From Archaeoglobus sp. (GTDB lineage Archaea; Halobacteriota; Archaeoglobi; Archaeoglobales; Archaeoglobaceae), in the NCBI RefSeq assembly GCF_017656475.1, contig NZ_JACDNT010000017.1, forward strand, positions 1-41,002: a DNA stretch of 41,002 nt, given 5' to 3'. A program made the translations under genes and the position numbers. Below are positions 14,579 to 23,180 of this stretch, in pieces; positions within the stretch are counted from its first letter, which is position 1, and the number at the start of each line of letters is the position of its first letter. Below the pieces are notes generated by a model, which searched no databases, was not told the DNA's origin, and saw only the letters and a list, made by a program, of their open reading frames with translations.

Positions 14579-15476
14579 AGTTTGCCCAGAGTGTGGAAGT
14601 CCCAGACTTATTCGTGATTATCGCAGAGGAGAGTTCATCTGCCAGGATTGTGGGCTTGTAATTGAAGATACTTACATCGATGCCGGGCCGGAATGGAGGG
14701 CGTTCGACAGCGAACAGAGAGACAAAAGAAGCAGAGTTGGAGCTCCGGTAACTTATACCATCCACGACAAAGGTCTCTCAACTATCATAGACTGGAGCAA
14801 CAAGGACTACTACGGAAAGGCAATATCCGTGAGAAACAGAGCACAGCTATTCAGGCTGAGAAAGTGGCAGAGGAGAATCAGAATCAGCAACGCAACAGAG
14901 AGGAACCTCGCATTCGCTCTCAGCGAGCTTGATAGAATGGCCTCAGCCCTCGGTCTGCCGAAGAGTGTGAGGGAGACGGCAGCGGTAATCTACAGAAAGG
15001 CCGTTGAGAAGAACCTCATAAGAGGTAGGAGCATTGAAGGTGTCGTTGCCGCAGCTTTGTATGCTGCCTGCAGGCAGGCAGGTGTGCCAAGAACACTCGA
15101 CGAAATAGCCACATACTCAAGAGTTGACAGAAAGGAGATTGGAAGAACATATAGGTTCATTACGAGGGAGCTCGGCCTGAAGCTGATGCCGACAAGCCCC
15201 GCAGACTACATCCCGAGGTTCTGCGCTGCACTTGGCCTAAGCGGTGAGGTTCAGAAGAAGGCCATCGAAATCATCAAGAAAGCTGAGGAGAGGGAGCTTA
15301 CAAGCGGCAGAGGGCCGACTGGTGTTGCCGCTGCTGCGCTCTACGTGGCATCAATACTGCTTGGAGAAAGGAGGACCCAGAGGGAAGTTGCTGAGGTGGC
15401 GGGAGTTACTGAGGTAACGATAAGAAACCGCTACAAGGAGCTTGCAGAGAAGCTTGGGATTGAAATAATCCTTTAA
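14496..15476 (+). CDS. tfb: Transcription initiation factor B (TFB)
   Basis: A 326-residue archaeal homologue of TFIIB, which recruits RNA polymerase to TBP-bound promoters. The N-terminal zinc ribbon has Cys30, 33, 49 and 52 (CPEC, CQDC). The B-reader region ([20 protein letters not shown]) and linker follow. Two cyclin-fold repeats span roughly residues 125-205 and 220-310. The terminal HTH ([20 protein letters not shown]) contacts the BRE. The first 28 residues are a Glu/Lys/Val-rich extension read from the same purine-rich DNA that encodes the Gar1 tail. GAAGGAG lies 4 nt before the ATG, inside gar1, confirming this start and translational coupling. Confidence 0.96.
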   Translation: MAEVEKVREKEVEKEVERKEIEREEDVEVCPECGSPRLIRDYRRGEFICQDCGLVIEDTYIDAGPEWRAFDSEQRDKRSRVGAPVTYTIHDKGLSTIIDWSNKDYYGKAISVRNRAQLFRLRKWQRRIRISNATERNLAFALSELDRMASALGLPKSVRETAAVIYRKAVEKNLIRGRSIEGVVAAALYAACRQAGVPRTLDEIATYSRVDRKEIGRTYRFITRELGLKLMPTSPADYIPRFCAALGLSGEVQKKAIEIIKKAEERELTSGRGPTGVAAAALYVASILLGERRTQREVAEVAGVTEVTIRNRYKELAEKLGIEIIL

Positions 15477-15493
15477 CTTTCTTTGATTTTTTT
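15477..15493 (+). terminator. T-rich terminator after tfb
   Basis: The tract ACTTTCTTTGATTTTTTTG follows the stop codon directly, matching archaeal oligo-T termination signals. No hairpin is seen. Confidence 0.45.
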
Positions 15494-15568
15494 GATAAAA
15501 ATTCAATAAAGTTTTTAATTTTCGCCTTTTTAAACCGAAGCCGTAAAAAATCTTATGCCAAATCTGCC

Positions 15569-16483
15569 ATGGTGAAGGCAGTCGAATGCAGGGACGTCTG
15601 GATGGTTTACAGGACTTTCATGGAGAAAGACACTGTTGCTTTAAGAGGTGTTAACCTCGACGTTGAAGACGGGATTATCTTCGGATTGCTTGGCCCAAAC
15701 GGAGCCGGAAAAACAACACTGATTTCAATTCTTGCAACAATCCTGATCCCCACGAGGGGGGAGGTAAGAGTTCTTGGCATGGATGCCTTCAAAAATACCA
15801 GAAAGGTTAGGGAGAGAATCAACATCTCAAGCGGGGTGAGAATGCCGTGGGGGATGAAGGTTTACGAGTGCCTCCGCTTTTATGCAATGTGCTACGGCAT
15901 TACCGGCAGGAAAGTTGTAGAGGACGTCATCTCTGAGTTTGAGCTTGAAGAACACAGGAACAAGAGATTTGATGACCTCTCTACCGGAAACAAGCAGAAA
16001 GCCAACCTGGCGAGGGCTTTTCTGAACAATCCAGAGGTCGTTTTCCTCGACGAGCCGACTGCAAATCTTGATCCAGACATGGCAAAGAAGATACGGGAGA
16101 TGATTTTGAGGATAAAGGAGGAGAGAGATATAACCATTGTTCTTACAACTCACAACATGAAGGAGGCGGAGTTGCTGTGTGACAGAATCGCCTTCATCAA
16201 GGATGGGAAGATAGCGGCAGAAGGGACTTCTGAGGAACTGAAGAGGTACACGAAAATGAGCGAGAGGATAATTTTGAAGGTGAGAGGTGACGTAAGCAGA
16301 CTAAGTTTTCCGTATCCATTCAGGCTTGACGGAAATTCTTTGACAGTATTCGTTGAAGATGCTGAAAAAGCACTTCCGTCAATTGTGATAAAGCTGGCAG
16401 AGCAGGGTATAAATGTTGAATCGGCAAAAATGGAGGAGATCACCCTTGAGGACGTCTTTATCGAGCTTGCAGAAGGTTCTTAG
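15569..16483 (+). CDS. ABC transporter ATP-binding protein (ABC-2 exporter type)
   Basis: 304 residues. Walker A is GPNGAGKTT near residue 46. The Q-loop region is degenerate, near GVRMPWG. The ABC signature is LSTGNKQKANLARAF, a variant with STGN in place of LSGGQ. Walker B is VVFLDEPTANLD and the switch is TTHNM. The C-terminal ~80 residues form the extension of NatA/DrrA-type exporter ATPases. The following gene encodes six-TM ABC-2 permease sequence and overlaps it, so together they form a simple export system (two ATPases and two permeases). The substrate, possibly a lipid, drug or ion, is unknown. The gene is preceded by an AT-rich promoter region after the tfb terminator. Confidence 0.92.
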   Translation: MVKAVECRDVWMVYRTFMEKDTVALRGVNLDVEDGIIFGLLGPNGAGKTTLISILATILIPTRGEVRVLGMDAFKNTRKVRERINISSGVRMPWGMKVYECLRFYAMCYGITGRKVVEDVISEFELEEHRNKRFDDLSTGNKQKANLARAFLNNPEVVFLDEPTANLDPDMAKKIREMILRIKEERDITIVLTTHNMKEAELLCDRIAFIKDGKIAAEGTSEELKRYTKMSERIILKVRGDVSRLSFPYPFRLDGNSLTVFVEDAEKALPSIVIKLAEQGINVESAKMEEITLEDVFIELAEGS

Positions 16484-17252
16484 CGAAATTCTGGCCTTTG
16501 CGTACAGGAATTACGCTCTTACAAAAAACGAATTCTACGCCATATTCGAGATGCTTTTCTGGCCGATGATTAGCTTAATCTCCGTTGGATTGCTCGGAGA
16601 GTTTCTTTACCTCGAAAAAGATGCCGTTGCGTTTATAATTATAGGCGTAATCACGCTGAGCGTTATCCAAATCGCCCAGATTGATGTTACATATGTTATG
16701 CTTCTCGACATGTGGAGCATGAGCCTGAAATACATAATAGTCACCCCAACACCGTTCTACCGCATGGTGACAGGAGCGTGGCTTTTTGGCTCAGTGAGAG
16801 GTCTTATTTCGCTTGTCCTGTTAATTCTGCTGAGTGCCTGGCTATTCGGATTTACCTTAACTCTGCCCTTAACAGCAATGGCCGCTTTCGTTTTGGGAAT
16901 ACTGTTAAGTGCGATGCTCATCGGTATTTTCAACTGCATCCTGATCCTCGTCTTTGGCAGGAGGGCAGAGATATTCGCATGGACTCTCACTGCAATAGTA
17001 ATGCTCTTCTGCGGAATCTACTACCCAGTAACAATTCTGCCCGAACCATTCAAAACGCTGGGCCTTTTGATACCGATAACACACTATCTTGAGTTCTTCA
17101 GATCCTTTTACGGGTTCCAGACCGTCTTTCCGAACCCTCTGGCAATTGCCATAGTAGAAACGATAACATACCTCGCTCTACTGCTCGTTGTGGCTGAGAT
17201 CAGTATGCTGAGGGCGAGGAAGACGGGGCTTGTGCTCAAGCTCTCGGACTGA
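16446..17252 (+). CDS. ABC-2 type transporter permease
   Basis: About 268 residues with six predicted membrane segments (for example MLFWPMISLISVGLLGEF, LISLVLLILLSAWLFGF, GILLSAMLIGIFNCILILVF, IVMLFCGIYYPVTILP and the final ETITYLALLLVV). The family's conserved FCGIYYPVTILPEPF region before the fifth/sixth segment is present. TTG 16446 is chosen because GGAGGAG lies 7 nt upstream, inside the ATPase gene; an ATG at 16413 lacks a ribosome site. Overlap with the ATPase is 38 bp, implying translational coupling. It forms the membrane half of the exporter. Confidence 0.85.
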   Translation: MRTSLSSLQKVLSEILAFAYRNYALTKNEFYAIFEMLFWPMISLISVGLLGEFLYLEKDAVAFIIIGVITLSVIQIAQIDVTYVMLLDMWSMSLKYIIVTPTPFYRMVTGAWLFGSVRGLISLVLLILLSAWLFGFTLTLPLTAMAAFVLGILLSAMLIGIFNCILILVFGRRAEIFAWTLTAIVMLFCGIYYPVTILPEPFKTLGLLIPITHYLEFFRSFYGFQTVFPNPLAIAIVETITYLALLLVVAEISMLRARKTGLVLKLSD

Positions 17253-17260
17253 CTCTCGGA

Positions 17261-17273
17261 AAGATTATATACC
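17261..17273 (+). promoter_or_regulatory. TATA promoter of small basic gene
   Basis: CGGAAAGATTATATACC is a near-consensus BRE/TATA centred about 36 nt upstream of ATG 17304, giving a leader of about 10 nt. It supports the reality of the short ORF that follows. Confidence 0.5.
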
Positions 17274-17303
17274 AGTAATGACAAAAAACCTCTAGACTAG
17301 AAT

Positions 17304-17453
17304 ATGAAGCGGGCGAAAAAGTTTAAGGACTACTTCGAGGACATAAAGCCTGTTACGGATGAGGAGCTTGAGGAGCTTCTGAACGATCCCCCAAAAAGGA
17401 ATAATAGAGAAAACTTCAAGAAGGCAAAAAAGAAGTTTTACAAGGATTTTTAA
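17304..17453 (+). CDS. Small basic/charged hypothetical protein, 49 residues
   Basis: The frame runs from ATG 17304 to TAA 17453. The product is helical and highly charged: a Lys-rich start (KRAKKFKDYFEDIKP), an acidic middle (TDEELEELL) and a Lys/Phe-rich end (KKAKKKFYKDF). It has its own BRE/TATA promoter and overlaps the convergent tpiA gene by 4 bp. No family is recognised. Its Lys-rich ends would suit a nucleic-acid or ribosome-associated peptide, but that is speculation. Confidence 0.6.
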   Translation: MKRAKKFKDYFEDIKPVTDEELEELLNDPPKRNNRENFKKAKKKFYKDF

Positions 17454-18112
17454 GATAGTCCAACAAGCTCCTCAAGTGCCCTCTTCTGGTCTTCAGCCTT
17501 AACAACCCCACTTGCGAGTAGCACACCCTCTGCTCCGAGTTCAAGAGCTTTGACGTAATCCTCATGTGTGGTTATTCCAGCTCCACACAGAACTCTTACC
17601 TCTCTGTTAACGTTCTTTGCAGCCTTAACGGAGTTCTCCACAACCTCTGGCTCAGCCTTGCTCACGGGTATTCCGCTTCCAATCAACTCCGGAGGCTCAA
17701 CAGCCACAAAATCGGGATTTAAAGCTGCTGCTGCAGCCGTAGTGGGGACGTTGTTGGTGCAAACCACGGAAGTTAGGCCGAGTTCTCTCAGCTTGGCCAC
17801 GTTGTACTCGATATCGGCAAGCTTAAGCCTTCTCTCAGAGTGGTTGATGAGACTGCCTTTTGCCCCATACTCTGCAATCATCTCGGCGTTTATTCTGCCC
17901 GTGTGACTTCCGAAACCTACAGCATCAACGTGCTGCGCGTAGACATCAATATTGACTTCCCTCGCAATTACCGGCAGATCGAGGAAAGATACTGCGATGC
18001 CTATGTACTCGTCACACTTCGATGCTACGTCTTCAGCAATTTTTGCGAGTTCAAGCGCCCTTTTTCCGAATCCCTCTTTATACGCCTTGAAGTTGATTAT
18101 AATAACTCCCAT
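17450..18112 (-). CDS. tpiA: Triosephosphate isomerase (archaeal type)
   Basis: 220 residues, the short archaeal form that makes tetramers. It interconverts dihydroxyacetone phosphate and glyceraldehyde 3-phosphate. Asn7 and Lys9 are in INFKAYK. The electrophilic histidine is in INHSERR, the catalytic base glutamate is in AVEPPELIGSG, and the phosphate-binding loops are VLCGAGIT and GVLLASGVV. GAGGTGAG just upstream of the ATG overlaps the end of the fae-hps gene, 9 bp away. The two genes are therefore co-transcribed, linking triose phosphate chemistry with hexulose phosphate and formaldehyde chemistry. Confidence 0.95.
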   Translation of the reverse strand: MGVIIINFKAYKEGFGKRALELAKIAEDVASKCDEYIGIAVSFLDLPVIAREVNIDVYAQHVDAVGFGSHTGRINAEMIAEYGAKGSLINHSERRLKLADIEYNVAKLRELGLTSVVCTNNVPTTAAAAALNPDFVAVEPPELIGSGIPVSKAEPEVVENSVKAAKNVNREVRVLCGAGITTHEDYVKALELGAEGVLLASGVVKAEDQKRALEELVGLS

Positions 18113-18121
18113 TTTCTCACC

Positions 18122-19306
18122 TCAGAAGTCAGTCATTATGCGGAACTGGTCAGTGTCGGGCTTCATGTGACTCATAAACTTCCTGACTGCCCCCTCAACA
18201 TCCCTGGCCTTTGTAACAGCCCTGCCCACAACAATAACGTCAGCTCCAGCCTTAATCACTTCTTCAACGTTTTCGGGCCTTATTCCGCCCGCCACAGCTA
18301 CAAGAACGTTGTACTTCTCCTTTATCTTCCCCGCAAGCTTCCAGGGTGGCTCGCTCTCCTCACTGTCTATTGCTCTGTGCAGCTCAACAACATTCGGCAA
18401 AACTCCTGCCTTACTGATTTGCTCAAGCCTCTTAAGCGGGTCTTCGACGTTCATCATGTCAACGTAGCTTAAAATACCGGTTTTTTCAGCTTCTCTTATG
18501 CCCTTAACGATCGTGCTTGTTGGAGCAAGCCCCGAAATCACCACGGCGTTTGCAGTGGCGTCAGCGGCCATCCTCGCCTCAAGATTGCCGACATCAAGGG
18601 TCTTCAGGTCAAGGATGTAAAAGGCATCTGGCTTTACTTCTCTCAGCTTTAAAATTACCTCACATCCGTATCTCTTGGCCAGAGGCGTTCCTACCTCGAA
18701 AATGATGTGGTCGCTGTCAGGAACCTGCTCAAGAACCTTCAAAACCTCGTTCAAGTCCGGAATGTCGATGGCAATCTGCAAGTAGGGTGGATCCCACAGC
18801 TTGGTGAGCTTCCTTCCAACGAATGGGTGGAAGCTCCTGTCCTTCTCGTACATGACCGTGTCCACATCCGGGAAGTTCTGCATGGCCCTCTTTATTGCAA
18901 GCTTCGTTGCACCGTAGTTGTAGTAGTAAATCTTGTGCTTATTACTCGCGTTCGGATGAATGAAAACGCTTGCAACCACCACATACTCATCTGCCTTTTC
19001 CTTTGGGATTATTCCCTCTTCAACCGCATCTGCAACAGCTTTCGCAACAGCAGCCTGAGCTGGACCGAAAATCAGCTCGGCCTGTGCCATATCCCTGACC
19101 GTTACCTTTGGAACTATCACTGCTGGCGGCTTCGTGATTAGGTTTGGTCTGAGAACCGCGAGAAGCGGTGTGTGGCCGGCAGAAAGGTTAGCAAGGGCGT
19201 TTGCAAAAGCGATTCCCGCAGGGCTGTCCTTTGTGCCAATTATCAGATCAACATGAGCTACCTCAAATCCCTCTCCAATAAGAGCCTCTCCTATTCTGAA
19301 CTCCAT
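18122..19306 (-). CDS. fae-hps: Bifunctional formaldehyde-activating enzyme / 3-hexulose-6-phosphate synthase
   Basis: 394 residues with two fused domains. Residues 1-160 are Fae, which condenses formaldehyde with tetrahydromethanopterin; the catalytic His18 is in [10 protein letters not shown]. Residues 165-394 are Hps, a TIM-barrel orotidine-decarboxylase-superfamily enzyme that interconverts ribulose 5-phosphate plus formaldehyde and 3-hexulose 6-phosphate. Metal- and substrate-binding residues are in [10 protein letters not shown], and the phosphate-binding glycines are in [14 protein letters not shown]. In archaea lacking the oxidative pentose phosphate route, the fusion makes pentoses and captures the formaldehyde released (established knowledge). 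A TATA box (TTTATTAC) is centred about 25 nt upstream, so the message is probably leaderless. It is the first gene of an operon with tpiA. Confidence 0.95.
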   Translation of the reverse strand: MEFRIGEALIGEGFEVAHVDLIIGTKDSPAGIAFANALANLSAGHTPLLAVLRPNLITKPPAVIVPKVTVRDMAQAELIFGPAQAAVAKAVADAVEEGIIPKEKADEYVVVASVFIHPNASNKHKIYYYNYGATKLAIKRAMQNFPDVDTVMYEKDRSFHPFVGRKLTKLWDPPYLQIAIDIPDLNEVLKVLEQVPDSDHIIFEVGTPLAKRYGCEVILKLREVKPDAFYILDLKTLDVGNLEARMAADATANAVVISGLAPTSTIVKGIREAEKTGILSYVDMMNVEDPLKRLEQISKAGVLPNVVELHRAIDSEESEPPWKLAGKIKEKYNVLVAVAGGIRPENVEEVIKAGADVIVVGRAVTKARDVEGAVRKFMSHMKPDTDQFRIMTDF

Positions 19307-19345
19307 GGCACTACATCCCCTGATATGTAATAAATTTTTTGCATT

Positions 19346-20173
19346 TCAAATACCAAGCCTTCCCAAAAATCTGCTGCCCAGAGAAAGCCTGTAATCGGTC
19401 TTCACGAGTTTCTCGATGCCCGGATTGGATATGACCTCTATCTCATCTTCGCTAACTCCAAACCTCTCCATGGCGTTTCTTATGTGCTCCACCTCTCCCG
19501 GCTGAAAGCCCATGAGCTTTGCTGAAATAACGTCAACAGCCACGACGTTGTTTCCAGCGACAAGAACACCGTGTTTTACAGGTTTGGTATTCATCTCAGA
19601 ATTTGTCCCGCCAATAATTCCGTCCACGATAGTTAGCGATGGCTGGAAGAATCCAAGCAAATCGACGAGCTTTCTGTGAATTCTGGGATGCATGTAAACC
19701 GCAGGCTTCTTTAGAAAACCCATATTGTTCTTTATTCCCAACGTGACTTTCGTGAGGTGGTGGACTTTCATCTTTGGAAGTGAAACGTATCCCTCCTTTT
19801 TCGCATCCAGTGCTGGTCTGGCAACTTTAACGGTCTTGAGGACTTCTCCTTCTATCTCAACTTCCACAAACTCCTCCTCGTTGAGGTTTACGCATTCAAC
19901 AAAGCTGTCAAGCCCGAACTCCTTAAAACACTTTGAAGCGGAGTTTTTGTAGAACCCTCCCTCAACAACAACAGGCTCAATTCCGTAGCTTCTCGCAACT
20001 TCAACCACAGCCTTCAGCAGTTCAGGGTGAGTAATGCAGCCATTCTCAGGATTATCATGCTTGAGGAAGTTAGGTTTTATATACTTGAACTTTGGATTGA
20101 AAATCTCGAACACCTTTTCGACGAACTTTCTGGCATCTTTGTAGCTTTCAACCCTCTCAACGAGAACCTTCAT
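19346..20173 (-). CDS. DUF362 family protein
   Basis: 275 residues from ATG 20173, which is favoured over the upstream in-frame start at 20194 by AAGGAGC 5 nt before it. It matches the DUF362 family (uncharacterised, sometimes fused to ferredoxin domains). Landmarks are KPNFLKHDNPENGCITHPELL, a VSLPKMKVHHLTKVTLGIKN segment, and DGIIGGTNSEMNTKPVKHG followed by NNVVAVDVISAKLMG. No Fe-S cluster motif is fused here. The activity is unknown. It diverges from the DUF166 gene at 20252 across a spacer with a symmetric TATA box. Confidence 0.8.
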   Translation of the reverse strand: MKVLVERVESYKDARKFVEKVFEIFNPKFKYIKPNFLKHDNPENGCITHPELLKAVVEVARSYGIEPVVVEGGFYKNSASKCFKEFGLDSFVECVNLNEEEFVEVEIEGEVLKTVKVARPALDAKKEGYVSLPKMKVHHLTKVTLGIKNNMGFLKKPAVYMHPRIHRKLVDLLGFFQPSLTIVDGIIGGTNSEMNTKPVKHGVLVAGNNVVAVDVISAKLMGFQPGEVEHIRNAMERFGVSEDEIEVISNPGIEKLVKTDYRLSLGSRFLGRLGI

Positions 20174-20208
20174 GATGCTCCTTAACCAAGTCATTAAAAA
20201 TTCTTTTT

Positions 20209-20216
20209 CTTATAAG
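20209..20216. promoter_or_regulatory. Symmetric TATA box between divergent DUF362 and DUF166 genes
   Basis: CTTATAAG is a perfect palindrome centred at 20212.5, exactly 39.5 nt from both start codons (20173 on the minus strand and 20252 on the plus strand). It is the only good TATA element in the spacer and could serve both directions. Confidence 0.45.
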
Positions 20217-20251
20217 CAAAACAGATATTATCGAGAGTTCAAAAAGCCTCT

Positions 20252-21046
20252 GTGGAACTGGGAATTATCTACAGCGGTGAGTTCGGAAAAAGGTTTGTGA
20301 GCAACCTTGCCTATCCGTACCTATGTCCAACTTTTGGTGCGTGCGGAGTTAACGGCTGCGACTACTGCAAGAGGTACGTCTTCTCATCAAATCTGGTCTA
20401 CGTTAGAGAGTTAGCGGAACCACATGAACTTGGACTCTACATCGAGGAGCCGGAGAACTACCTTGAACCATTCGAGTGCGATGTTGCAATAGCCATCAAC
20501 CTCCATCCGGACATCCTCGTCTCCCTACCGGAAATCGGAGAGTTTAAAGCTCTTATAGTCCCCGCATGCAACCAGAACTGGTGTCTACCGGGACTGAGAA
20601 AGCAGATGGAAGAGAAGTGCAGCGAAATCGGCGTGGAATTCATATCACCAAAGCCATTCTGCAGCCTCACCAGCGTTTCCGGTTTAATCTCAAAGTTCAG
20701 TGAGGAATTCCGAATTGGCAGGCCAGAGTTCAGAGTGGAGAGAGAGGGCAAAATGATTAGAAAAGTAGAGGTTCTCAAAAGCGACCCGTGCGGTTCTGCA
20801 TACTACGTGGCCAAGAGGATGAGCGGCTACATAATAGAGAGCAAGGAGGAGTTCTGGAAGGAGATACACCAGCACCAGTGCGCCTACCCCTGCATGGCGA
20901 GCATGGACAGGGATGTTGAGCTAAAGGAGGCTCCATTCCACCTTGCAGGTTACATAATGGTTTACCAGTTCAGCAAGGCTGCGGGAGTTGAGGCAGAAGA
21001 GTTCATACCGGAGCATTTCAAGAAAATCGTCTGTCGAGCTCGTTGA
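20252..21046 (+). CDS. DUF166 family protein (cysteine-rich)
   Basis: 264 residues beginning at GTG 20252. It matches DUF166, an archaeal family once annotated as thymidylate-synthase-like but without firm function. Cysteines are abundant near the N-terminus (CPTFGACGVNGCDYCKRY) and again in PACNQNWCLPGL, FCSLTSVSG, SDPCGSAYYVAKRM and HQHQCAYPCMASM, suggesting metal or Fe-S binding. Its 3' end overlaps the convergent thymidylate kinase gene by 29 bp. That neighbour is suggestive of the older nucleotide-metabolism annotation but not proof. The start lacks a clear ribosome site. Confidence 0.75.
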   Translation: MELGIIYSGEFGKRFVSNLAYPYLCPTFGACGVNGCDYCKRYVFSSNLVYVRELAEPHELGLYIEEPENYLEPFECDVAIAINLHPDILVSLPEIGEFKALIVPACNQNWCLPGLRKQMEEKCSEIGVEFISPKPFCSLTSVSGLISKFSEEFRIGRPEFRVEREGKMIRKVEVLKSDPCGSAYYVAKRMSGYIIESKEEFWKEIHQHQCAYPCMASMDRDVELKEAPFHLAGYIMVYQFSKAAGVEAEEFIPEHFKKIVCRAR

Positions 21047-21584
21047 GTATTTCTTCAATCTCTTTCCTCGTCTCCTCAATCGATCTGTTAGTGTTGATGA
21101 ACTTCCATCCGTCGAGTATTCTGAAAGCCTTCTCCCTCACCTTTTTGAAATCCTCAATGTTCTCGAACATCTCGCTCTCCTCTCTCACAGCCACTCTCTT
21201 CATGCAGACCTCAGGCTCTGCCTCGAGGTAAAACATGTAAGGGGAGGTTGGAAGGACTGAACAGAATAGTCTGTAAAGGAGTTTTGCAGGTTTTTCCGGC
21301 AGGTAAAGCACACCCCCGAGGTATCTGACGAAGATGACCGTGTCGGCCTTTCCGTAGTATCTCAAAAGGGAGTAGATTACATCAAAGAAGTAGAAAATTG
21401 CTGCAAGAATATGAAAAACTTTCCCCCTTCGAAGCAGACTCGCTTTTGCGAGTCTCCCAAACAGGGAGTCTGAAGGATGAGTCCTAATGATGACCTTACC
21501 ATTTTCCGCATATCTCTGCCTGACAAACTCCGCGTGAGTGTCTTTTCCAGCACCATCCATCCCGTCGATTACTATGAACCTCAT
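21018..21584 (-). CDS. tmk: Thymidylate kinase-like protein
   Basis: 188 residues. The P-loop IDGMDGAGKDT lies at the N-terminus, the DRX-like position is occupied by FVRYLGG, and the family region YLEAEPEVCMKRV is followed by a lid-like segment. It would phosphorylate dTMP to dTDP. The LID and DR motifs deviate from canonical Tmk, so a related nucleotide or nucleoside kinase is possible. The start at 21584 is chosen because its ATG overlaps the upstream gene's stop (ATGA); an alternative ATG is at 21593. It is co-transcribed with the membrane kinase gene upstream and overlaps the convergent DUF166 gene by 29 bp. Confidence 0.8.
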   Translation of the reverse strand: MRFIVIDGMDGAGKDTHAEFVRQRYAENGKVIIRTHPSDSLFGRLAKASLLRRGKVFHILAAIFYFFDVIYSLLRYYGKADTVIFVRYLGGVLYLPEKPAKLLYRLFCSVLPTSPYMFYLEAEPEVCMKRVAVREESEMFENIEDFKKVREKAFRILDGWKFINTNRSIEETRKEIEEILNELDRRFS

Positions 21585-22216
21585 GCTATCCAAAAGTAAA
21601 GCACTGCTGTTAAAATCGAAACGCTCAGATTGTCCAAGCCTTTGGGTGTTATTGCTTCAACAAGCGTTGCAAATGCTGCGAGGGATATTAAAGACAAGCT
21701 CACAGATCCGTGGTAGTAGAAATAAACTGCTGAAAATGCTGCAATACAGCTTAGAAACATTGCTATACTGCCTTCAACGCTTTTCTCGTCTCCAAAAATC
21801 CTGTACTTCGTCCTTCCATACTTCCACCCAACCAAGGAAGCAAAGCCGTCACCGTATGACATCGCCATAATGCCGACAGCTATTGCGTCAGGTCTATCAA
21901 AGAACGCATACGCAAGGACTGTCCAGGCTATGGAGTAATAAACCAGCCCCAAACCGTGGCCCGCAACACTCGTCCTGCTCGTGAGCTTCACGGGAGAGTA
22001 GGGACTGATAAGAAAAGTGAGTATGACGAAGGGAAATGCCGCAAGAAAGGCCATCACAAACCTTGATTCAAAGAATGGGAGAATGAAGGCTATGTTTCCG
22101 ACCATTATGTGGAGAAATTTTCTGCTCACCACCTCATTCTTTATCAGATTCTCTGAAATCAGGAGCAGGATTGCAACGTAGCCGTAAACCGAAATCAGCG
22201 GTATCAAATCGGACAT
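21581..22216 (-). CDS. Dolichol/phytol kinase-like integral membrane protein
   Basis: 211 residues with about six to seven membrane segments. The cytoplasmic motif SYGDGFASLVGWKYGR followed by GDEKSVEGSIAMFLSC matches the CTP-dependent polyprenol kinase and phosphatidate cytidylyltransferase-like superfamily (SEC59, VTE5). In archaea such proteins may phosphorylate dolichol or recycle geranylgeraniol for lipid synthesis; the substrate here is unproven. A TATA-like element (TTTATAATGG) about 25 nt upstream of the ATG suggests a leaderless message. It is translationally coupled to the downstream tmk gene through an ATGA overlap. Confidence 0.75.
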   Translation of the reverse strand: MSDLIPLISVYGYVAILLLISENLIKNEVVSRKFLHIMVGNIAFILPFFESRFVMAFLAAFPFVILTFLISPYSPVKLTSRTSVAGHGLGLVYYSIAWTVLAYAFFDRPDAIAVGIMAMSYGDGFASLVGWKYGRTKYRIFGDEKSVEGSIAMFLSCIAAFSAVYFYYHGSVSLSLISLAAFATLVEAITPKGLDNLSVSILTAVLYFWIA

Positions 22217-22289
22217 CTTTGACCGACTAATTTAACCATTATAAAAACTTTTTGAAAACAGTTAATAGCAGAGTTTCGAAGTTTAAGCA

Positions 22290-23153
22290 ATGAGATACGA
22301 GGAACCAGTCTTCAGACCGCCAAGCGAGGCTTTCAGCCTTATTGTCCAAGCAACGATAGGATGTTCGTGGAACAAATGCACGTTTTGCGGGATGTACAAG
22401 ATGAAAAAGTTCAGAGTGAGGGATATTGAAGAAGTTAAGGAGGACTTCAGACTCGCAAAGGAGATTTACGGAAACGTAAGAAGAGTGTTTCTTGCCGACG
22501 GTAATGCTCTTACCGCAGATACAGATTACCTGCTCGATGTTGCCGAATACGCAAACAGGCTGTTCAACCTCGAAAGAATAAGCTGCTACGCTACACCTCA
22601 GGATATTCTCGAAAAGAGTAAGGAGGAGCTCAAAAAAATCAGAAATGCGGGGATTAAGCTGCTCTACGTCGGAATTGAGAGCGGGGATGATGAAATACTT
22701 GAAAAAATAAGAAAAGGCGTAACTTCCGACGAGATTGCAGAGGCATGTAACAAAGCTCACGAATGCGGTTTTGACCTGTCCGTGACAGTACTGACGGGGA
22801 TAGGTGGAAAAGAGAGGAGTTATGAAAATGCGAGAAACACCGCAAGACTCCTGAACCGCGTATCTCCGAAATACACGGGTGTTTTGACCTACATCCCGGT
22901 TCCGAACACACCTCTTTACGTGAAGATCAAGAGGGGGGAATTCCTGCTTCCTGACGCGCTTGAAAACCTGCTCGAACTCAGGTGGATGGTTGAGAGGATT
23001 GAGGCTAAGACGATTTTCCGCTGCAACCACGCATCCAACTATCTGCCTTTGAAGGGCACTCTGCCGGAGGACAGAGAAAAGCTTCTGAAAGCAATCGATT
23101 ATGCTATTGCACATCCAGAGGTGCTGAAGCCTGAATGGTTGAGGGGGCTGTGA
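22290..23153 (+). CDS. Radical SAM protein with CX4CX2C cluster motif
   Basis: 287 residues. The cluster-binding motif near residue 25 is CSWNKCTFC, with four rather than three residues between the first two cysteines; this is a recognised variant of a radical SAM subgroup whose members read GCxxNxCxFCxMY. A SAM-binding Gly region (FLADGNALT) and IESGDDEIL in strand 4 follow. The C-terminal third ends LKPEWLRGL. It would cleave SAM to make a 5'-deoxyadenosyl radical; the substrate is unknown and there is no SPASM or B12 domain. It diverges from the polyprenol-kinase-like gene, and the TATAAAAAC in the spacer may serve it with a leader of about 25 nt. Confidence 0.85.
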   Translation: MRYEEPVFRPPSEAFSLIVQATIGCSWNKCTFCGMYKMKKFRVRDIEEVKEDFRLAKEIYGNVRRVFLADGNALTADTDYLLDVAEYANRLFNLERISCYATPQDILEKSKEELKKIRNAGIKLLYVGIESGDDEILEKIRKGVTSDEIAEACNKAHECGFDLSVTVLTGIGGKERSYENARNTARLLNRVSPKYTGVLTYIPVPNTPLYVKIKRGEFLLPDALENLLELRWMVERIEAKTIFRCNHASNYLPLKGTLPEDREKLLKAIDYAIAHPEVLKPEWLRGL

Positions 23154-23180
23154 AAGCTAAAAATGGTTAAAATAGAAAAA

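Noticed and set aside
22239-23114. 291-codon minus-strand frame opposite the radical SAM gene
   Set aside because: The plus strand encodes recognisable radical SAM motifs. The minus frame has no family features and crosses the promoter region.
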